From positions 3,886,001 to 3,950,000 of the forward strand of contig NZ_CP137557.1 in assembly GCF_019249655.2 (NCBI RefSeq): DNA of 64,000 bases. Direction: 5' to 3'. Below, piece after piece: positions 25,585-34,001 of this stretch; position 1 is the stretch's first letter, and the number at the start of each line of letters is the position of its first letter. Position numbers and translations under genes: made by a program. The stretch is from Segatella copri (lineage in GTDB: Bacteria; Bacteroidota; Bacteroidia; Bacteroidales; Bacteroidaceae). The notes below the pieces were generated by a model. It did not search any database, had not been told where the DNA came from, and saw only the letters and a list, made by a program, of their open reading frames with translations.

Positions 25585-26082
25585 TCAATTAATCTTTTTT
25601 TCTTTTTCCTCACTAAATGCCTTTATCTCATCAGCAAGGACTTTCTGTAATTTCTCTTTCGGTACTATCAGCTGATAGTCTGCCACTCCGATAGGTTTTC
25701 CCATATCTTCAAGTGCAAGCTCCAAAATGGGACTTGTCACACCTAAGAAGCCGAAATTGTAGCTGCTGCTAAATACCTCATTGGCATACTGCGCTTGTTC
25801 GGCAGGAAGAGTGCGGTCGAAATTGTTGCCTACTCGTGCCAATGTCTGTGTCTCATACATTTTGAGTTTGATGGCATTGAGCAACAAGTCGCGATTCCAG
25901 ACTTTGGCTACGGTTTCCTGTGCATAAAATAGCGTGGCTTCATCATTCAGCCCCTTACTCAACAGCAGCAGATTGTGCGACCACGGCAAAAGTGCAACGC
26001 TCCGTAGCACTTTTGTATCATACCCTGCGTAACGTTTATAAAATTTCATCATATTCCAAAGTTGATGTGGTGAAACATCCAT
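25585..26082 (-). pseudogene. YhcG/DUF1016-family protein with deleted nuclease core and short N-terminus
   Basis: 165 residues in one open frame. The beginning, HQLWNMMKFYKRYAGYD then RSVALLPWSHNLLLLSKG, corresponds to the second part of the DUF1016 N-terminal domain; the first 60 or so residues of the family are absent. The end, LEDMGKPIGVADYQLIVPKE, is the family's C-terminus. Between them, at FGFLGVTSPI-LELALED, roughly 100 residues including the PD-(D/E)XK catalytic strands are missing. The deletion kept the frame, so a stable but nuclease-dead product could still be made. Full members are predicted nucleases near restriction-modification genes. It is the second YhcG remnant in this window (see 7974-8646). 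Confidence 0.75.
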
Positions 26083-26285
26083 TATTTATAGTCTTTGCAA
26101 TCTTAACACTACAATAAACGTGCGCCAATGCTATAACAACCGTTAAAAATTAAGTCTTATTTCGAAATTTCATCCGTTTTTTATTCTTTTGTTCCCATTT
26201 TAGCGATATTTTTCGTATATTCGCATTCGCAATCGGGAAACCGACAACGCAAAAAATAAAAAATGAATGCAAAAACAAATATCTT

Positions 26286-26519
26286 ATGGCAAAGATTATT
26301 GTAAGAAACCAAACGAAAAAAACACTAACAAAAGATGGTGTTGATTACATCTGCATTACCGATATAGCAAGGCAGAAGAATCCCATTGAACCCAAAGATG
26401 TGGTAAAGAATTGGTTGCGTTCCAAAAACACCTTGGAGTACTTAGGACTTTGAGAGCAGTTGAACAACCCTAATTTTAAAGGGGTCGAATTCTACCCCCT
26501 TTTGAAAGAAGCGGGCTAG
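26286..26519 (+). pseudogene. KilA-N domain gene with internal stop and truncated end
   Basis: An ATG at 26286 opens 55 codons: AKIIVRNQTKKTLTKDGVDY, then YICITDIARQKNP and NWLRSKNTLEYLGL, a KilA-N domain start. A TGA at 26451-26453 stands where the family has Trp (LGLWEQLNNPNF pattern). The same frame continues with EQLNNPNFKGVEFYPLLKEAG to a TAG at 26517, where the family would go on to its DNA-binding core. A G-to-A nonsense change plus truncation explains this. KilA-N proteins are phage or mobile-element regulators or antirepressors. Confidence 0.75.
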
Positions 26520-26592
26520 AATGCTTTTACGATGAGTCCGACTCGATGGGTGGAACTAACCTATGCTGTAGTATTATTAAATTTTATCAACT

Positions 26593-27201
26593 ATGAATAG
26601 TAAGAATTTATACTTTACAATCTTCTCTTTAATCCTTTTAGGATTTATCTCTTCTTGTGCAGAGAATAGTTATAAGTGTAGGCCTTCTTATGCAAGCAAC
26701 ATAGAACAACTTAATGAAAAGTTATATGATTCTTATGCAAATGTTGCAGTAAGGAAAAACAACACAACATCTGATGACATAATAACACCAGAATATTTTG
26801 GAGGCTCATATGTCAAGGCAAATAAACTTATTGTCATGGTCAAAAATGGAAGTCCAAAAGGAATAGAAGATATAAAGAAAAGACTAGGCACAGATTCAAA
26901 TGTGACATTTGTATCTTGTACTTATTCTCTTCAAGAATTAAAAGAATTAAACGCTAAATTGAAAGTATCTTTTGCCAAGAAAGCTGCATTGCGAGACGAA
27001 ATTGGGTGGGTTGCTGTTGGTATCAGACCTATTCAAAATAGAATTGTCGTATATTTGAATAATGCTTCTAATAAAAATATCTCTAAATTCAAGAATGAAA
27101 TTTGCAATTCAGATAAAATAATTTTTGATCAGTTGGAAATAGAGCCAATTGAAATACAAAAAGATACAGCAAAAGACGAAAAAGTAGGAAGTCCCTCATA
27201 A
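26593..27201 (+). CDS. Lipoprotein of unknown function
   Basis: 202 residues. A lipoprotein signal ends at the lipobox GFISSC (Cys22), so the protein is anchored in the envelope, perhaps on the surface. The mature part has a segment (SCTYSLQELKELNAKL then GWVAVGIRPIQNRIVVYLNN) whose strand-helix-strand pattern recalls prodomain-like or inhibitor-like alpha/beta folds that precede S1 peptidases; no protease domain follows. Base composition is much more AT-rich than in neighbouring housekeeping genes, a sign of transfer. The stop codon is part of a 33-bp tandem repeat. The family is not recognised. Confidence 0.7.
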   Translation: MNSKNLYFTIFSLILLGFISSCAENSYKCRPSYASNIEQLNEKLYDSYANVAVRKNNTTSDDIITPEYFGGSYVKANKLIVMVKNGSPKGIEDIKKRLGTDSNVTFVSCTYSLQELKELNAKLKVSFAKKAALRDEIGWVAVGIRPIQNRIVVYLNNASNKNISKFKNEICNSDKIIFDQLEIEPIEIQKDTAKDEKVGSPS

Positions 27202-27288
27202 AAATGTATGGATAACTCGAAAAGTCCCTCATAAAAGTGTGTTAATCTTCAAAAAAGTCCCTCATAAAAATGTGATAGATTTTGCTAT
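27190..27288 (+). repeat. Three 33-bp repeats starting at the lipoprotein's stop
   Basis: AGTCCCTCATAAAA recurs at 27190, 27223 and 27256, exactly 33 bp apart. The first copy encodes the last three residues and stop (SPS*), and because 33 is a multiple of three the later copies repeat the same in-frame stop. After this, 27289-27536 holds no convincing gene; the reading FLDTLPQEEKAARLTAES near 27446-27500 may be a fragment. Confidence 0.8.
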
Positions 27289-27493
27289 TTCATTGTTTTT
27301 CAGTCTTTTGCAGCAAGAATACAATAATTATACCATGAATATATGAAGGAGATGATGTCGCATCGCAACCTTTTTGATGGCTTTTAAAGAACACTATATT
27401 CTTGATATAAAGTATCGTGACAAGGCAATTGAGATTATTGAAACTCTTTTTCCTGGATACCTTACCCCAAGAAGAAAAAGCAGCGAGACTGAC

Positions 27494-27521
27494 GGCAGAG
27501 AGTACTTGTGGACTCTCTGCC
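27494..27521 (+). terminator. Terminator hairpin with T tract
   Basis: GGCAGAGAGT (27494-27503) and ACTCTCTGCC (27512-27521) are exact complements, followed by TTTTC on the plus strand. It would end a plus-strand transcript from the lipoprotein region before the convergent radical SAM gene. Confidence 0.75.
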
Positions 27522-27536
27522 TTTTCTTCGGACTGC

Positions 27537-28430
27537 TTACAACGATTCTATGCTGTCACGATAACTTCTCAACTGTTCTTCGCTCAATTTCGCCTTTGCA
27601 TCTCTTAGTTTTTGCAGCAACGAAACTCTGTCATGGGGCAAGGAACCGGTAAATGGTACAGGATTGCTAACCGTTCGCCCCAGAATATGCGTCTGGATAT
27701 GCAGATGCTCTATGAGTGTTATCATCTCATCGAAACGCTCATGCTCTGTTGCCTCCTCAAACTTACCTTCTTGAATTTCTTGGTAGAGTTGGCTTTCTGG
27801 AAACAATGTTAGCGAGAGGAAACCTATGCTTACTGGGTGAAGTTGGTTGAAAACCCCAGCCGAACGCAGAGCGTTTCTTTCACCGTTTCCATGACCACCT
27901 AATCCGACGAGATAGAAGAAGTGATAATGTATATCTGCTTCTTCAAGTTTACGGCATTGTTCAACGATGTCTTCGGACAGATACCCTTTGTTGACCCTTG
28001 TTAGAGTTTCACTGTCGCCACTCTCTACGCCAATGGTAAGATAATCGAAACCTAAGTGGTGGAGCTGTTGCAGTTCCTCTACCGTCTTGTTGCGAATATC
28101 CGTGATTCGAGAGAAACAACCGATGGTAGGGTGTCCTTCGCCTACGTATTTTCTGATGAGCAATGCAATGTCAGTCAGGCGGTTCGTGGTGAGCACAAAA
28201 GGATTGGCACCTGTAAGAAATATACGGTGAGCTCGTGGTTGGAAAGAATGGACTACTTTTAAGTCTTCCTCTATTTCCGACATCGGAGACATACGGAACT
28301 TCTGCTTGCCATAGAGCGTGCAGAACTTGCAGCGATGCCAAGTACAGCCAGCTGTGACCTGCAAGAGTTGTGAAGTGGCTTCATAAGGAGGTCGCCACAC
28401 CGGACCGTCAAAATGTAATGTGGGTTGCAT
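27537..28430 (-). CDS. Radical SAM protein (Elp3/B12-binding-like subgroup, function unknown)
   Basis: 297 residues. The cluster motif is CTWHRCKFC (C-x4-C-x2-C, about residues 29-37), the spacing found in the GCSxNxCxFC group of small radical SAM proteins. Further core pieces are FLTGANPFVLTT, GCFSRITDIRNK, LTIGVESGDSETLTRVNKGY and HYHFFYLVGLGG. The enzyme should bind a 4Fe-4S cluster and S-adenosylmethionine. The substrate is not evident, and no peptide or cofactor partner gene is adjacent. It is divergent from an HxlR-family regulator gene, a likely regulatory pair. A -7 box lies at 28485-28492. Confidence 0.85.
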   Translation of the reverse strand: MQPTLHFDGPVWRPPYEATSQLLQVTAGCTWHRCKFCTLYGKQKFRMSPMSEIEEDLKVVHSFQPRAHRIFLTGANPFVLTTNRLTDIALLIRKYVGEGHPTIGCFSRITDIRNKTVEELQQLHHLGFDYLTIGVESGDSETLTRVNKGYLSEDIVEQCRKLEEADIHYHFFYLVGLGGHGNGERNALRSAGVFNQLHPVSIGFLSLTLFPESQLYQEIQEGKFEEATEHERFDEMITLIEHLHIQTHILGRTVSNPVPFTGSLPHDRVSLLQKLRDAKAKLSEEQLRSYRDSIESL

Positions 28431-28484
28431 ACTATTTCCTTTCTTTTTTACGTTATTATAATGGTATCATCAAAATTGATGGTG

Positions 28485-28492
28485 CAAAGGTA
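28485..28492 (-). promoter_or_regulatory. -7 box (TACCTTTG) of the radical SAM gene
   Basis: TACCTTTG on the minus strand, 54 bp before the ATG at 28430, within the 132-bp divergent region shared with the HxlR gene. No -33 box at the normal distance. Confidence 0.5.
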
Positions 28493-28562
28493 AGGAAATA
28501 CCGACAAAAAAAATCATCATATTGGCTTTATGCCCCTAACCAAAAGGTAAGTATTGAAGATT

Positions 28563-28910
28563 ATGAAGAAGAAACTCAATTATGATTATTGCCAAGCCGC
28601 TCCTGTCTTGGAATGGATGAGTCAGAAATGGGCATTGGTCGTGATGCTCCGTATAGAGGAATACGAAAAGGAAAGCATCCGTTTCAGCGAACTTTTCCGA
28701 ACAATCCCCCAGGTTTCGGAAAAAGTACTTGCGTCCACGCTTGATTATCTACAGCAAGAAGGACTTGTTACAAGAGAGAGATTTGAAGAAGTTCCTCCAA
28801 GGGTGGAATATTCTCTCACACCAATAGCCAAGGACTTCTTGCGAGAAATAGGCTACGTCATAGAATGGGGGCAGCTGCATTTTGAGCAGATAGTGAAGGG
28901 CAGAAAATAG
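28563..28910 (+). CDS. HxlR-family winged-helix regulator
   Basis: 115 residues from the ATG at 28563; a TTG three codons upstream is less likely. The HxlR pattern is clear: CQAAPVLEWMSQKWALVVML, RFSELFRTIPQVSEKVLAST, LDYLQQEGLVTRERFEEVPP and VEYSLTPIAKDFL. The family includes sensors of electrophiles or redox stress through an N-terminal cysteine, present here as Cys8 or so. It probably regulates the divergent radical SAM gene. Confidence 0.88.
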   Translation: MKKKLNYDYCQAAPVLEWMSQKWALVVMLRIEEYEKESIRFSELFRTIPQVSEKVLASTLDYLQQEGLVTRERFEEVPPRVEYSLTPIAKDFLREIGYVIEWGQLHFEQIVKGRK

Positions 28911-28938
28911 ATTGGCTTTAAGTAGTAATTATAACAGT

Positions 28939-29064
28939 TTGCACTTTTAGGCAGGAATGTTTGGAGATAAAAAATAAAAGGTGTATATTTGCAGCGTGAT
29001 TACTATTTAAAATGAGGAGGTAAATATGGATAGATATCAAATTATACGTATAATCCATGACTAT
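28939..29064 (+). repeat. 126-bp direct repeat, copy 2, with truncated mntA start
   Basis: Identical to 24251-24376. It keeps the TATATTTG box (28984-28991), the GAGGAGG site and the first 13 mntA codons, then diverges into an unrelated sequence with a stop after 14 more codons. It is an orphan promoter and leader at the right edge of the accessory island. Confidence 0.9.
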
Positions 29065-29155
29065 GACAGCGTGTCGCAGTATTTCGGCATAATCGCAGTT
29101 CTCTATTGAGAGCCTGTTGTCTTTATTGTCTGTTTTCCAATAAGGGGAACAAAAA

Positions 29156-29183
29156 AGCAGCAAACCGCAAAGGGCTTGCTGCT
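29156..29183. terminator. Hairpin between the island and argD
   Basis: AGCAGCAA (29156-29163) and TTGCTGCT (29176-29183) are complements, with an A tract on the left that becomes a T tract on the minus strand. It is well placed to end the arginine operon, whose last gene stops at 29250. Confidence 0.65.
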
Positions 29184-29249
29184 CAAGATAGGAGTGTTTC
29201 CTATTTCTTTTATGGGTTGAGTTTTCTTTATATCCTTATCTCAATGGGT

Positions 29250-30392
29250 TTATACTTCCTTCAATACGGTTTCCAATCTTCCGATGAAGTCATCCACATT
29301 CTCCTTGGTCAATACCAATGGAGGGAGGATACGGAGGATGTTGGTGCCGGCGCAACCGGTGAAGCAGTGCTGCTCGTGGATGAGCTTGCTGCGAACTTCC
29401 TTGTGAGGAATATCGAGTACGGCTCCTACCATTAAACCACGGCCACGAACTTCTGTGATATGGCTGTTGCGCTTCTGCAACTCCTTCAGCTGGGCGATGA
29501 GATATTCACCAACCTCATGCGCATTCTGTACCAGGTTCTCCTTCTCGAATACATCGAGAACGGCGAGGGCTGCTGTACATGCCAGGTGGTTGCCGCCGAA
29601 GGTAGTACCCAGCTGACCATATACAGGAGTAAACTCTGGAGAAATCAACACGCCACCCATAGGGAAACCATTGCCGATACCCTTGGCTACGGTGATGAGA
29701 TCTGGCTTGATGCCCAACCACTGGTGAGCAAAGAACTTACCGCTTCTACCATAACCGCACTGGATTTCATCGCAAATCAGGATGGTGCCGTATTTCTTGC
29801 AGGCTGCCTGCAAGCCCTGAGCAAACTCAGGAGTTACCATGTTACAACCACCTACGCCCTGAATAGCTTCGATGATACAAGCACATACATCGCCCTTGGC
29901 GAGTTCCTTCTCCCATGCCTCCAGATCGTTGATAGGAAGATAGGTTACGTGACCATTGTCATTGATAGGTGCGATGATTTTTGGATTATTTGTTACCTCT
30001 ACGGCAAGGGATGTTCTGCCGTGGAATGCCTTTTCTAAAGAGAGCACGCGGGTTCTGCCGTTGGTAAAAGAAGCCAGTTTCAAGGCATTCTCGTTTGCCT
30101 CGGCACCCGAGTTGATGAGGAAGAACTGATAATCTTCATAACCGCTAGCCTTGCCCAGACGCTCAGCGAGTTTCACCTGCAACTTGTTAATGACAGAGTT
30201 GGAGTAGAAACCCAGGTTGTTCAACTGGTTGGTGAGCATCTCCACATAGTGAGGATGGCAATGACCGATGCTGATAACGGCATGACCGCCATAGAGGTCG
30301 AGATATTCCTGACCCTTGTCGTCCCATACCTTACAGCCCTTACCTTTTACTATATTAATATCGAAAAGAGGATATACGTCGTAAAGTTTCAT
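29250..30392 (-). CDS. argD: N-acyl-ornithine aminotransferase
   Basis: 380 residues from the ATG at 30392; the frame upstream is leader. A class-III aminotransferase that makes N-acylornithine from the semialdehyde produced by ArgC, using PLP and glutamate. Motifs are GGHAVISIGHCHP, INSGAEANENALKLA, KAFHGRTSLAVEVT, ILICDEIQCGYGRSG and the PLP lysine in ITVAKGIGNGFPMGG. In this genus the natural substrate is probably N-succinyl- rather than N-acetylglutamate semialdehyde, judging by the argF' type in the same window; the sequence of ArgD alone does not prove it. It is the last gene of the operon, 110 bp after argC. Confidence 0.93.
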   Translation of the reverse strand: MKLYDVYPLFDINIVKGKGCKVWDDKGQEYLDLYGGHAVISIGHCHPHYVEMLTNQLNNLGFYSNSVINKLQVKLAERLGKASGYEDYQFFLINSGAEANENALKLASFTNGRTRVLSLEKAFHGRTSLAVEVTNNPKIIAPINDNGHVTYLPINDLEAWEKELAKGDVCACIIEAIQGVGGCNMVTPEFAQGLQAACKKYGTILICDEIQCGYGRSGKFFAHQWLGIKPDLITVAKGIGNGFPMGGVLISPEFTPVYGQLGTTFGGNHLACTAALAVLDVFEKENLVQNAHEVGEYLIAQLKELQKRNSHITEVRGRGLMVGAVLDIPHKEVRSKLIHEQHCFTGCAGTNILRILPPLVLTKENVDDFIGRLETVLKEV

Positions 30393-30502
30393 GTTAAATC
30401 TATGTTTTAAGAAAAACAACTCATAGAGTTATCTTGTGATAAACTTTTTTTTTATGATAGAAGAACGAATGATTTTTCATCCGTTCTTCCGAATTCTTTT
30501 AT

Positions 30503-31504
30503 CTAAAATGCTGATGGCTTGAGTTTCAAACCTGCTGTCTGGTCGAGACCAAACATGATGTTCATGTTCTGAACTGCCTGACCCACGGCGCCCTTTAAGA
30601 GATTGTCGATGCAGGAAGTAATCAGGAGCTTATCGCCATACTTATCCACATGAACCAGGCACTTGTTGGTATTCACCACCTGCTTCAGGTCGATAGCCTT
30701 ATCCACATAGTGGGTGAACTTGGCATTCTTGTAGAACTCCTTGTAACCTGCCACGATTTCCTCGATTGGCTTGTCGGTCTTCACCACTTCTGTAGCGAAG
30801 ATGCCACGGGCGAAGTCGCCACGGTAAGGGATGAAGTCGATGGCTGCATCGAGATAACCCTGTGTCTGCTTCAGACTCTCACGAATCTCTGGCACGTGCT
30901 GATGGTTGAATGCCTTGTAGATGCTCATATTGTTGTTGCGCCATGAGAAATGGGTAGTGGCACCTGGCTTCTGACCAGCGCCGGTGCTACCGGTAATGGC
31001 ATTGACAGATACATCGCTGTTGATGAGGCCCATCTTAGCAGCAGGCAACAAACCAAGTTGAATGCAGGTTGCAAAACAACCTGGGTTTGCCACGTGCTGA
31101 GCTACGGCTATTTTTGATTCATTTATTTCTGGAAGACCATATACAAAATCGTGAGCGGCTGGGGTTGGCTGCTGGGTAGCAACTACAGTCTCAGGGGCAA
31201 GACGGAAGTCCTGTGCCAGGTCGATTATCTTCACGTTCTCCGGAACATTGTGCTCCTTCAGGAACGCCTCGCTCTTGCCATGACCGAAGCAGAAGAAGAT
31301 AACATCCACCTGGTCGAAAGGCATCTCGGCGGTAAACTTCAAGTCAGTCTCGCCATACAATCCCTCGTGAACCTCAGCCACCAGGTTGCCGGCGTTACTC
31401 TCGCTGTTGGCGAATACAATCTCTGCCTCTGGGTGGTTGATAAGGAGGCGAATCAACTCACCTCCTGTATAACCAGCTGCTCCTAAAATACCTACTTTTA
31501 CCAT
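30503..31504 (-). CDS. argC: N-acyl-gamma-glutamyl-phosphate reductase
   Basis: 333 residues. NADPH-dependent reduction of N-acylglutamyl phosphate, the third arginine step. The Rossmann start is VGILGAAGYTGGELIRLL. The catalytic cysteine is in VANPGCFATCIQLGLLP (about residue 140), and the family segment GSTGAGQKPGATTHFSWRNN follows. It lies 45 bp downstream of argG and 110 bp upstream of argD, in one run on the minus strand. Confidence 0.95.
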   Translation of the reverse strand: MVKVGILGAAGYTGGELIRLLINHPEAEIVFANSESNAGNLVAEVHEGLYGETDLKFTAEMPFDQVDVIFFCFGHGKSEAFLKEHNVPENVKIIDLAQDFRLAPETVVATQQPTPAAHDFVYGLPEINESKIAVAQHVANPGCFATCIQLGLLPAAKMGLINSDVSVNAITGSTGAGQKPGATTHFSWRNNNMSIYKAFNHQHVPEIRESLKQTQGYLDAAIDFIPYRGDFARGIFATEVVKTDKPIEEIVAGYKEFYKNAKFTHYVDKAIDLKQVVNTNKCLVHVDKYGDKLLITSCIDNLLKGAVGQAVQNMNIMFGLDQTAGLKLKPSAF

Positions 31505-31549
31505 AATTTAAGTGAAGAGTGTCTGTTTGAAGTGTCTTGCTAATGTGAA

Positions 31550-32752
31550 TTAACGCTGTTCGTCTGGGTGCATACCGTAGTAAACACGCAAAGGTGTTGA
31601 AGAAACCTTGATGAAGCCCTTCGCATCCTCTGCTGTCCAACCGTGCTGCATCTCGCCATACTCACCGAGCTTAGACTTGGTCAAATCGTCTGGTGAGTCG
31701 ATACCTACAGTCTGGAAACTGTATGGACGAAGCTTCAGGATAGCTGTACCGTTTACGTTGCGCTGAGAAGAAGTCAGCATTGCCTCGATATCCGGCATCA
31801 CTGGCTCCAGGTACTGACTCTCGTGGAGGAACATTCCGTACCAGTTACCTACCTGGTCCTTCCAGTACTGTTGCCACTTGCTCAATGTGCTCTTCTCCAA
31901 CAGGCGGTGAGCCTCGATGATGAGTTTAGGAGCTGCAGCCTCGAAAGCTACACGACCCTTGATACCGATGATGGTGTCACCCACGTTGCAGTCGCGACCG
32001 ATGGCGTAAGATGCACCAATCTCCTCAATCTTCTGGATGGCAGCAATCTTATCATCAAACTTCTCGCCGTTGACAGCCACAATCTCACCCTTCTCGAAGG
32101 TAATCTTCAGCTCAGCCTCTTCTTCCTTGGCAGTAACGTGCTTCAGGTAAGCCTCCTCTGGAAGACCCTGGGTTGGGTCGAGAATCTCACCACCGCAGAT
32201 ACTGGTTCCCCAGATACCTACGTTATAAGAATACTTCAACTTGGTGAAGTCTGCATAGAAGCCGTGCTCGTTCAGGTAGTCAACCTCCTCCTTACGGGAA
32301 AGTGCCTTGTCACGGGTCAATGTGATGATCTCTACACCAGGAGCCATAACCAGGAAGGTCATGTCGAAACGAATCTGGTCGTTGCCGGCACCTGTACTTC
32401 CGTGAGCGATGGCATCAGCACCAATCTCCTTGGCGTAACGTGCGATGGCGATAGCCTGGAAGATACGCTCTGAAGATACAGAGATAGGGTAGCAGTTGTT
32501 GCGGAGCACATTACCGAAAATCATGTATTTCAATGATTTCTCGTAATACTCATGGGTAACGTCGAGAGTGACGTATGCCTTGGCACCCAACTTATATGCG
32601 TTCTCCTCGTTGGTCTTCAACTGCTCGGCAGAGAAACCACCTGTGTTAGCGCATGCTGCATAAACATCCCAGCCATCCTGGGTCAATTTCATTACTGTGT
32701 ATGATGTATCGAGACCGCCGCTGAAAGCGACTACAACTTTCTTATTTGCCAT
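31550..32752 (-). CDS. argG: Argininosuccinate synthase
   Basis: 400 residues. It joins citrulline and aspartate with ATP. The N-terminal PP-loop is VVVAFSGGLDTSYTVMKL (about 5-22). Further signatures are ISVSSERIFQAIAIARYA, AHGSTGAGNDQIRFD and GIWGTSICGGEILDP. A citrulline deacylase and argininosuccinate lyase, also needed for the pathway, are not in this window. The 74-bp gap to the upstream GNAT gene contains two small hairpins and no promoter box. Confidence 0.95.
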   Translation of the reverse strand: MANKKVVVAFSGGLDTSYTVMKLTQDGWDVYAACANTGGFSAEQLKTNEENAYKLGAKAYVTLDVTHEYYEKSLKYMIFGNVLRNNCYPISVSSERIFQAIAIARYAKEIGADAIAHGSTGAGNDQIRFDMTFLVMAPGVEIITLTRDKALSRKEEVDYLNEHGFYADFTKLKYSYNVGIWGTSICGGEILDPTQGLPEEAYLKHVTAKEEEAELKITFEKGEIVAVNGEKFDDKIAAIQKIEEIGASYAIGRDCNVGDTIIGIKGRVAFEAAAPKLIIEAHRLLEKSTLSKWQQYWKDQVGNWYGMFLHESQYLEPVMPDIEAMLTSSQRNVNGTAILKLRPYSFQTVGIDSPDDLTKSKLGEYGEMQHGWTAEDAKGFIKVSSTPLRVYYGMHPDEQR

Positions 32753-32826
32753 TTTATTTTATGTTTAATATGTGGTGAATAATATTTAGATGGCATTCTT
32801 GCCAACACCTTATTATATATAAGGAT

Positions 32827-33432
32827 TTAGATTTCTGCAGAAGGACCGTCAATCTTGCGGATTCTCTCAATCACTTCCTGAGGAAGCTTGATAGGCAGAT
32901 GCTCCTCTGGGTCGAAGAGCATGGCGGTGCAGATGCAGTATTTGCGGTTGGTGCGATGGAGGACATCTACGTTGATGCAACCCTCGCAACCCCGCCAGAA
33001 TGACTCGTCGTCGGTCAGGTCGGCGAAGGTAACAGGAAGATAACCCAGCTGGGTGTTCATCTTCATGACAGCCGAACCGGAAGTCAAAGAGAAAATCTTG
33101 GCATGAGGCCATCGCTGTCGGGCGAGCGTAAAGGTCAGGTTCTTGATGCGCTTAGCCAGTCCCATACCACGGAAGTCTGGGTGAACGATCAAACCTGATG
33201 TGGTGACATAGTGCTTGTTGCCCCATGTTTCGATGTAGCTGAAACCTGCGAACTTATCGCCCTGGAGTGCGATGACAGCCTTGGCTTCGCGCATCTTGGT
33301 AGCCACATATTCAGGTGAACGCTTGGCGATACCTGAACCACGTTTCTTTGCTGCTTCTGCGATTGTAGTCAGAATGGTGTCGATGTATTTGATGTGACTT
33401 TCGTCAGCCACCATTACTTTAACTTCTTCCAT
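32827..33432 (-). CDS. GNAT acyltransferase in the arginine operon, probable N-acylglutamate synthase
   Basis: 201 residues. A GNAT fold is visible: LTTSGLIVHPDFRGMGLAKRI carries the acyl-CoA loop (about residues 78-98), with FAGFSYIETWGNKHYV before it. The tail has an unusual cysteine cluster, RGCEGCINV and KYCICTAML. Position as second gene of argR-GNAT-argG-argC-argD and the absence of argA or argJ suggest that it makes the N-acylglutamate that starts the pathway. With a succinyl-type argF', the donor would be succinyl-CoA. This is inference from context; the fold alone fits many acceptors. Confidence 0.75.
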   Translation of the reverse strand: MEEVKVMVADESHIKYIDTILTTIAEAAKKRGSGIAKRSPEYVATKMREAKAVIALQGDKFAGFSYIETWGNKHYVTTSGLIVHPDFRGMGLAKRIKNLTFTLARQRWPHAKIFSLTSGSAVMKMNTQLGYLPVTFADLTDDESFWRGCEGCINVDVLHRTNRKYCICTAMLFDPEEHLPIKLPQEVIERIRKIDGPSAEI

Positions 33433-33487
33433 TTTCTCTTAAATATTTAATAATGTTCTTGTTTCTATTTCTTATTTATGGGTTGAA

Positions 33488-33973
33488 TCAGTCGTGCAGA
33501 CTGAGTTCAGGAATAACCACCGAAAGTGCATTGATGATCTCTTCTTCTGTAATTCCCTTTTTCTTGACGAGGAAGATGGTGTCATCTCCTGCGATGGTTC
33601 CCAGAATCTGGGTGATGTCGCTGTTGTCAATGTTGTAGGCAATGCTGCTGGCATATCCCGGTCGGGTTCTGATAACTACCATGTTGCCCGAGAAGTTGAT
33701 GGAGAGGAATCCTGTTCCCATTGCCATGTTGCTGATCGGGATATGGTTGGATACCCGCTTGTAGAGTGCATCGTTCGGAAGTACGTATGTGTATTTGCCG
33801 CTGGATGAAGCTGCCTTGGCTACCTTCAGTAGCTTGAGGTCGCGGCTCAATGTGGCTTGCGTAATCTCAAATCCTTCCTGGGCGAGCGCTTGCAAGAGTT
33901 GATCCTGCGAACTCAACTCTTGACTAGAGATGAGCATCTTCAATGTTTCCAATCTGCTATTTTTTACCTTCAT
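33488..33973 (-). CDS. argR: Arginine repressor
   Basis: 161 residues, the normal ArgR length. The N-terminal winged helix includes ISSQELSSQDQLLQALAQEG and ITQATLSRDLKLLKVAK (the S-R-D recognition helix). The C-terminal oligomerisation and arginine-binding domain has NMVVIRTRPGYASSIAYNID, then DITQILGTIAGDDTIFLV with the GTIAGDDT arginine-site motif. First gene of the arginine operon, with a consensus promoter at 34002-34033. It should repress this operon when arginine is plentiful. Confidence 0.95.
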   Translation of the reverse strand: MKVKNSRLETLKMLISSQELSSQDQLLQALAQEGFEITQATLSRDLKLLKVAKAASSSGKYTYVLPNDALYKRVSNHIPISNMAMGTGFLSINFSGNMVVIRTRPGYASSIAYNIDNSDITQILGTIAGDDTIFLVKKKGITEEEIINALSVVIPELSLHD

Positions 33974-34001
33974 ACGTTGTATTTTTATTCGTTTGCCGTT
34001 G

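Noticed and set aside
27374..27652. 92-codon plus-strand frame after the 33-bp repeats
   Set aside because: It crosses a terminator hairpin and the 3' end of the radical SAM gene; only a short part might be an old gene fragment.
28918..29163. 81-codon minus-strand frame over the second 126-bp repeat
   Set aside because: Most of it is the complement of the duplicated mntA leader; the remainder is too short to assign.
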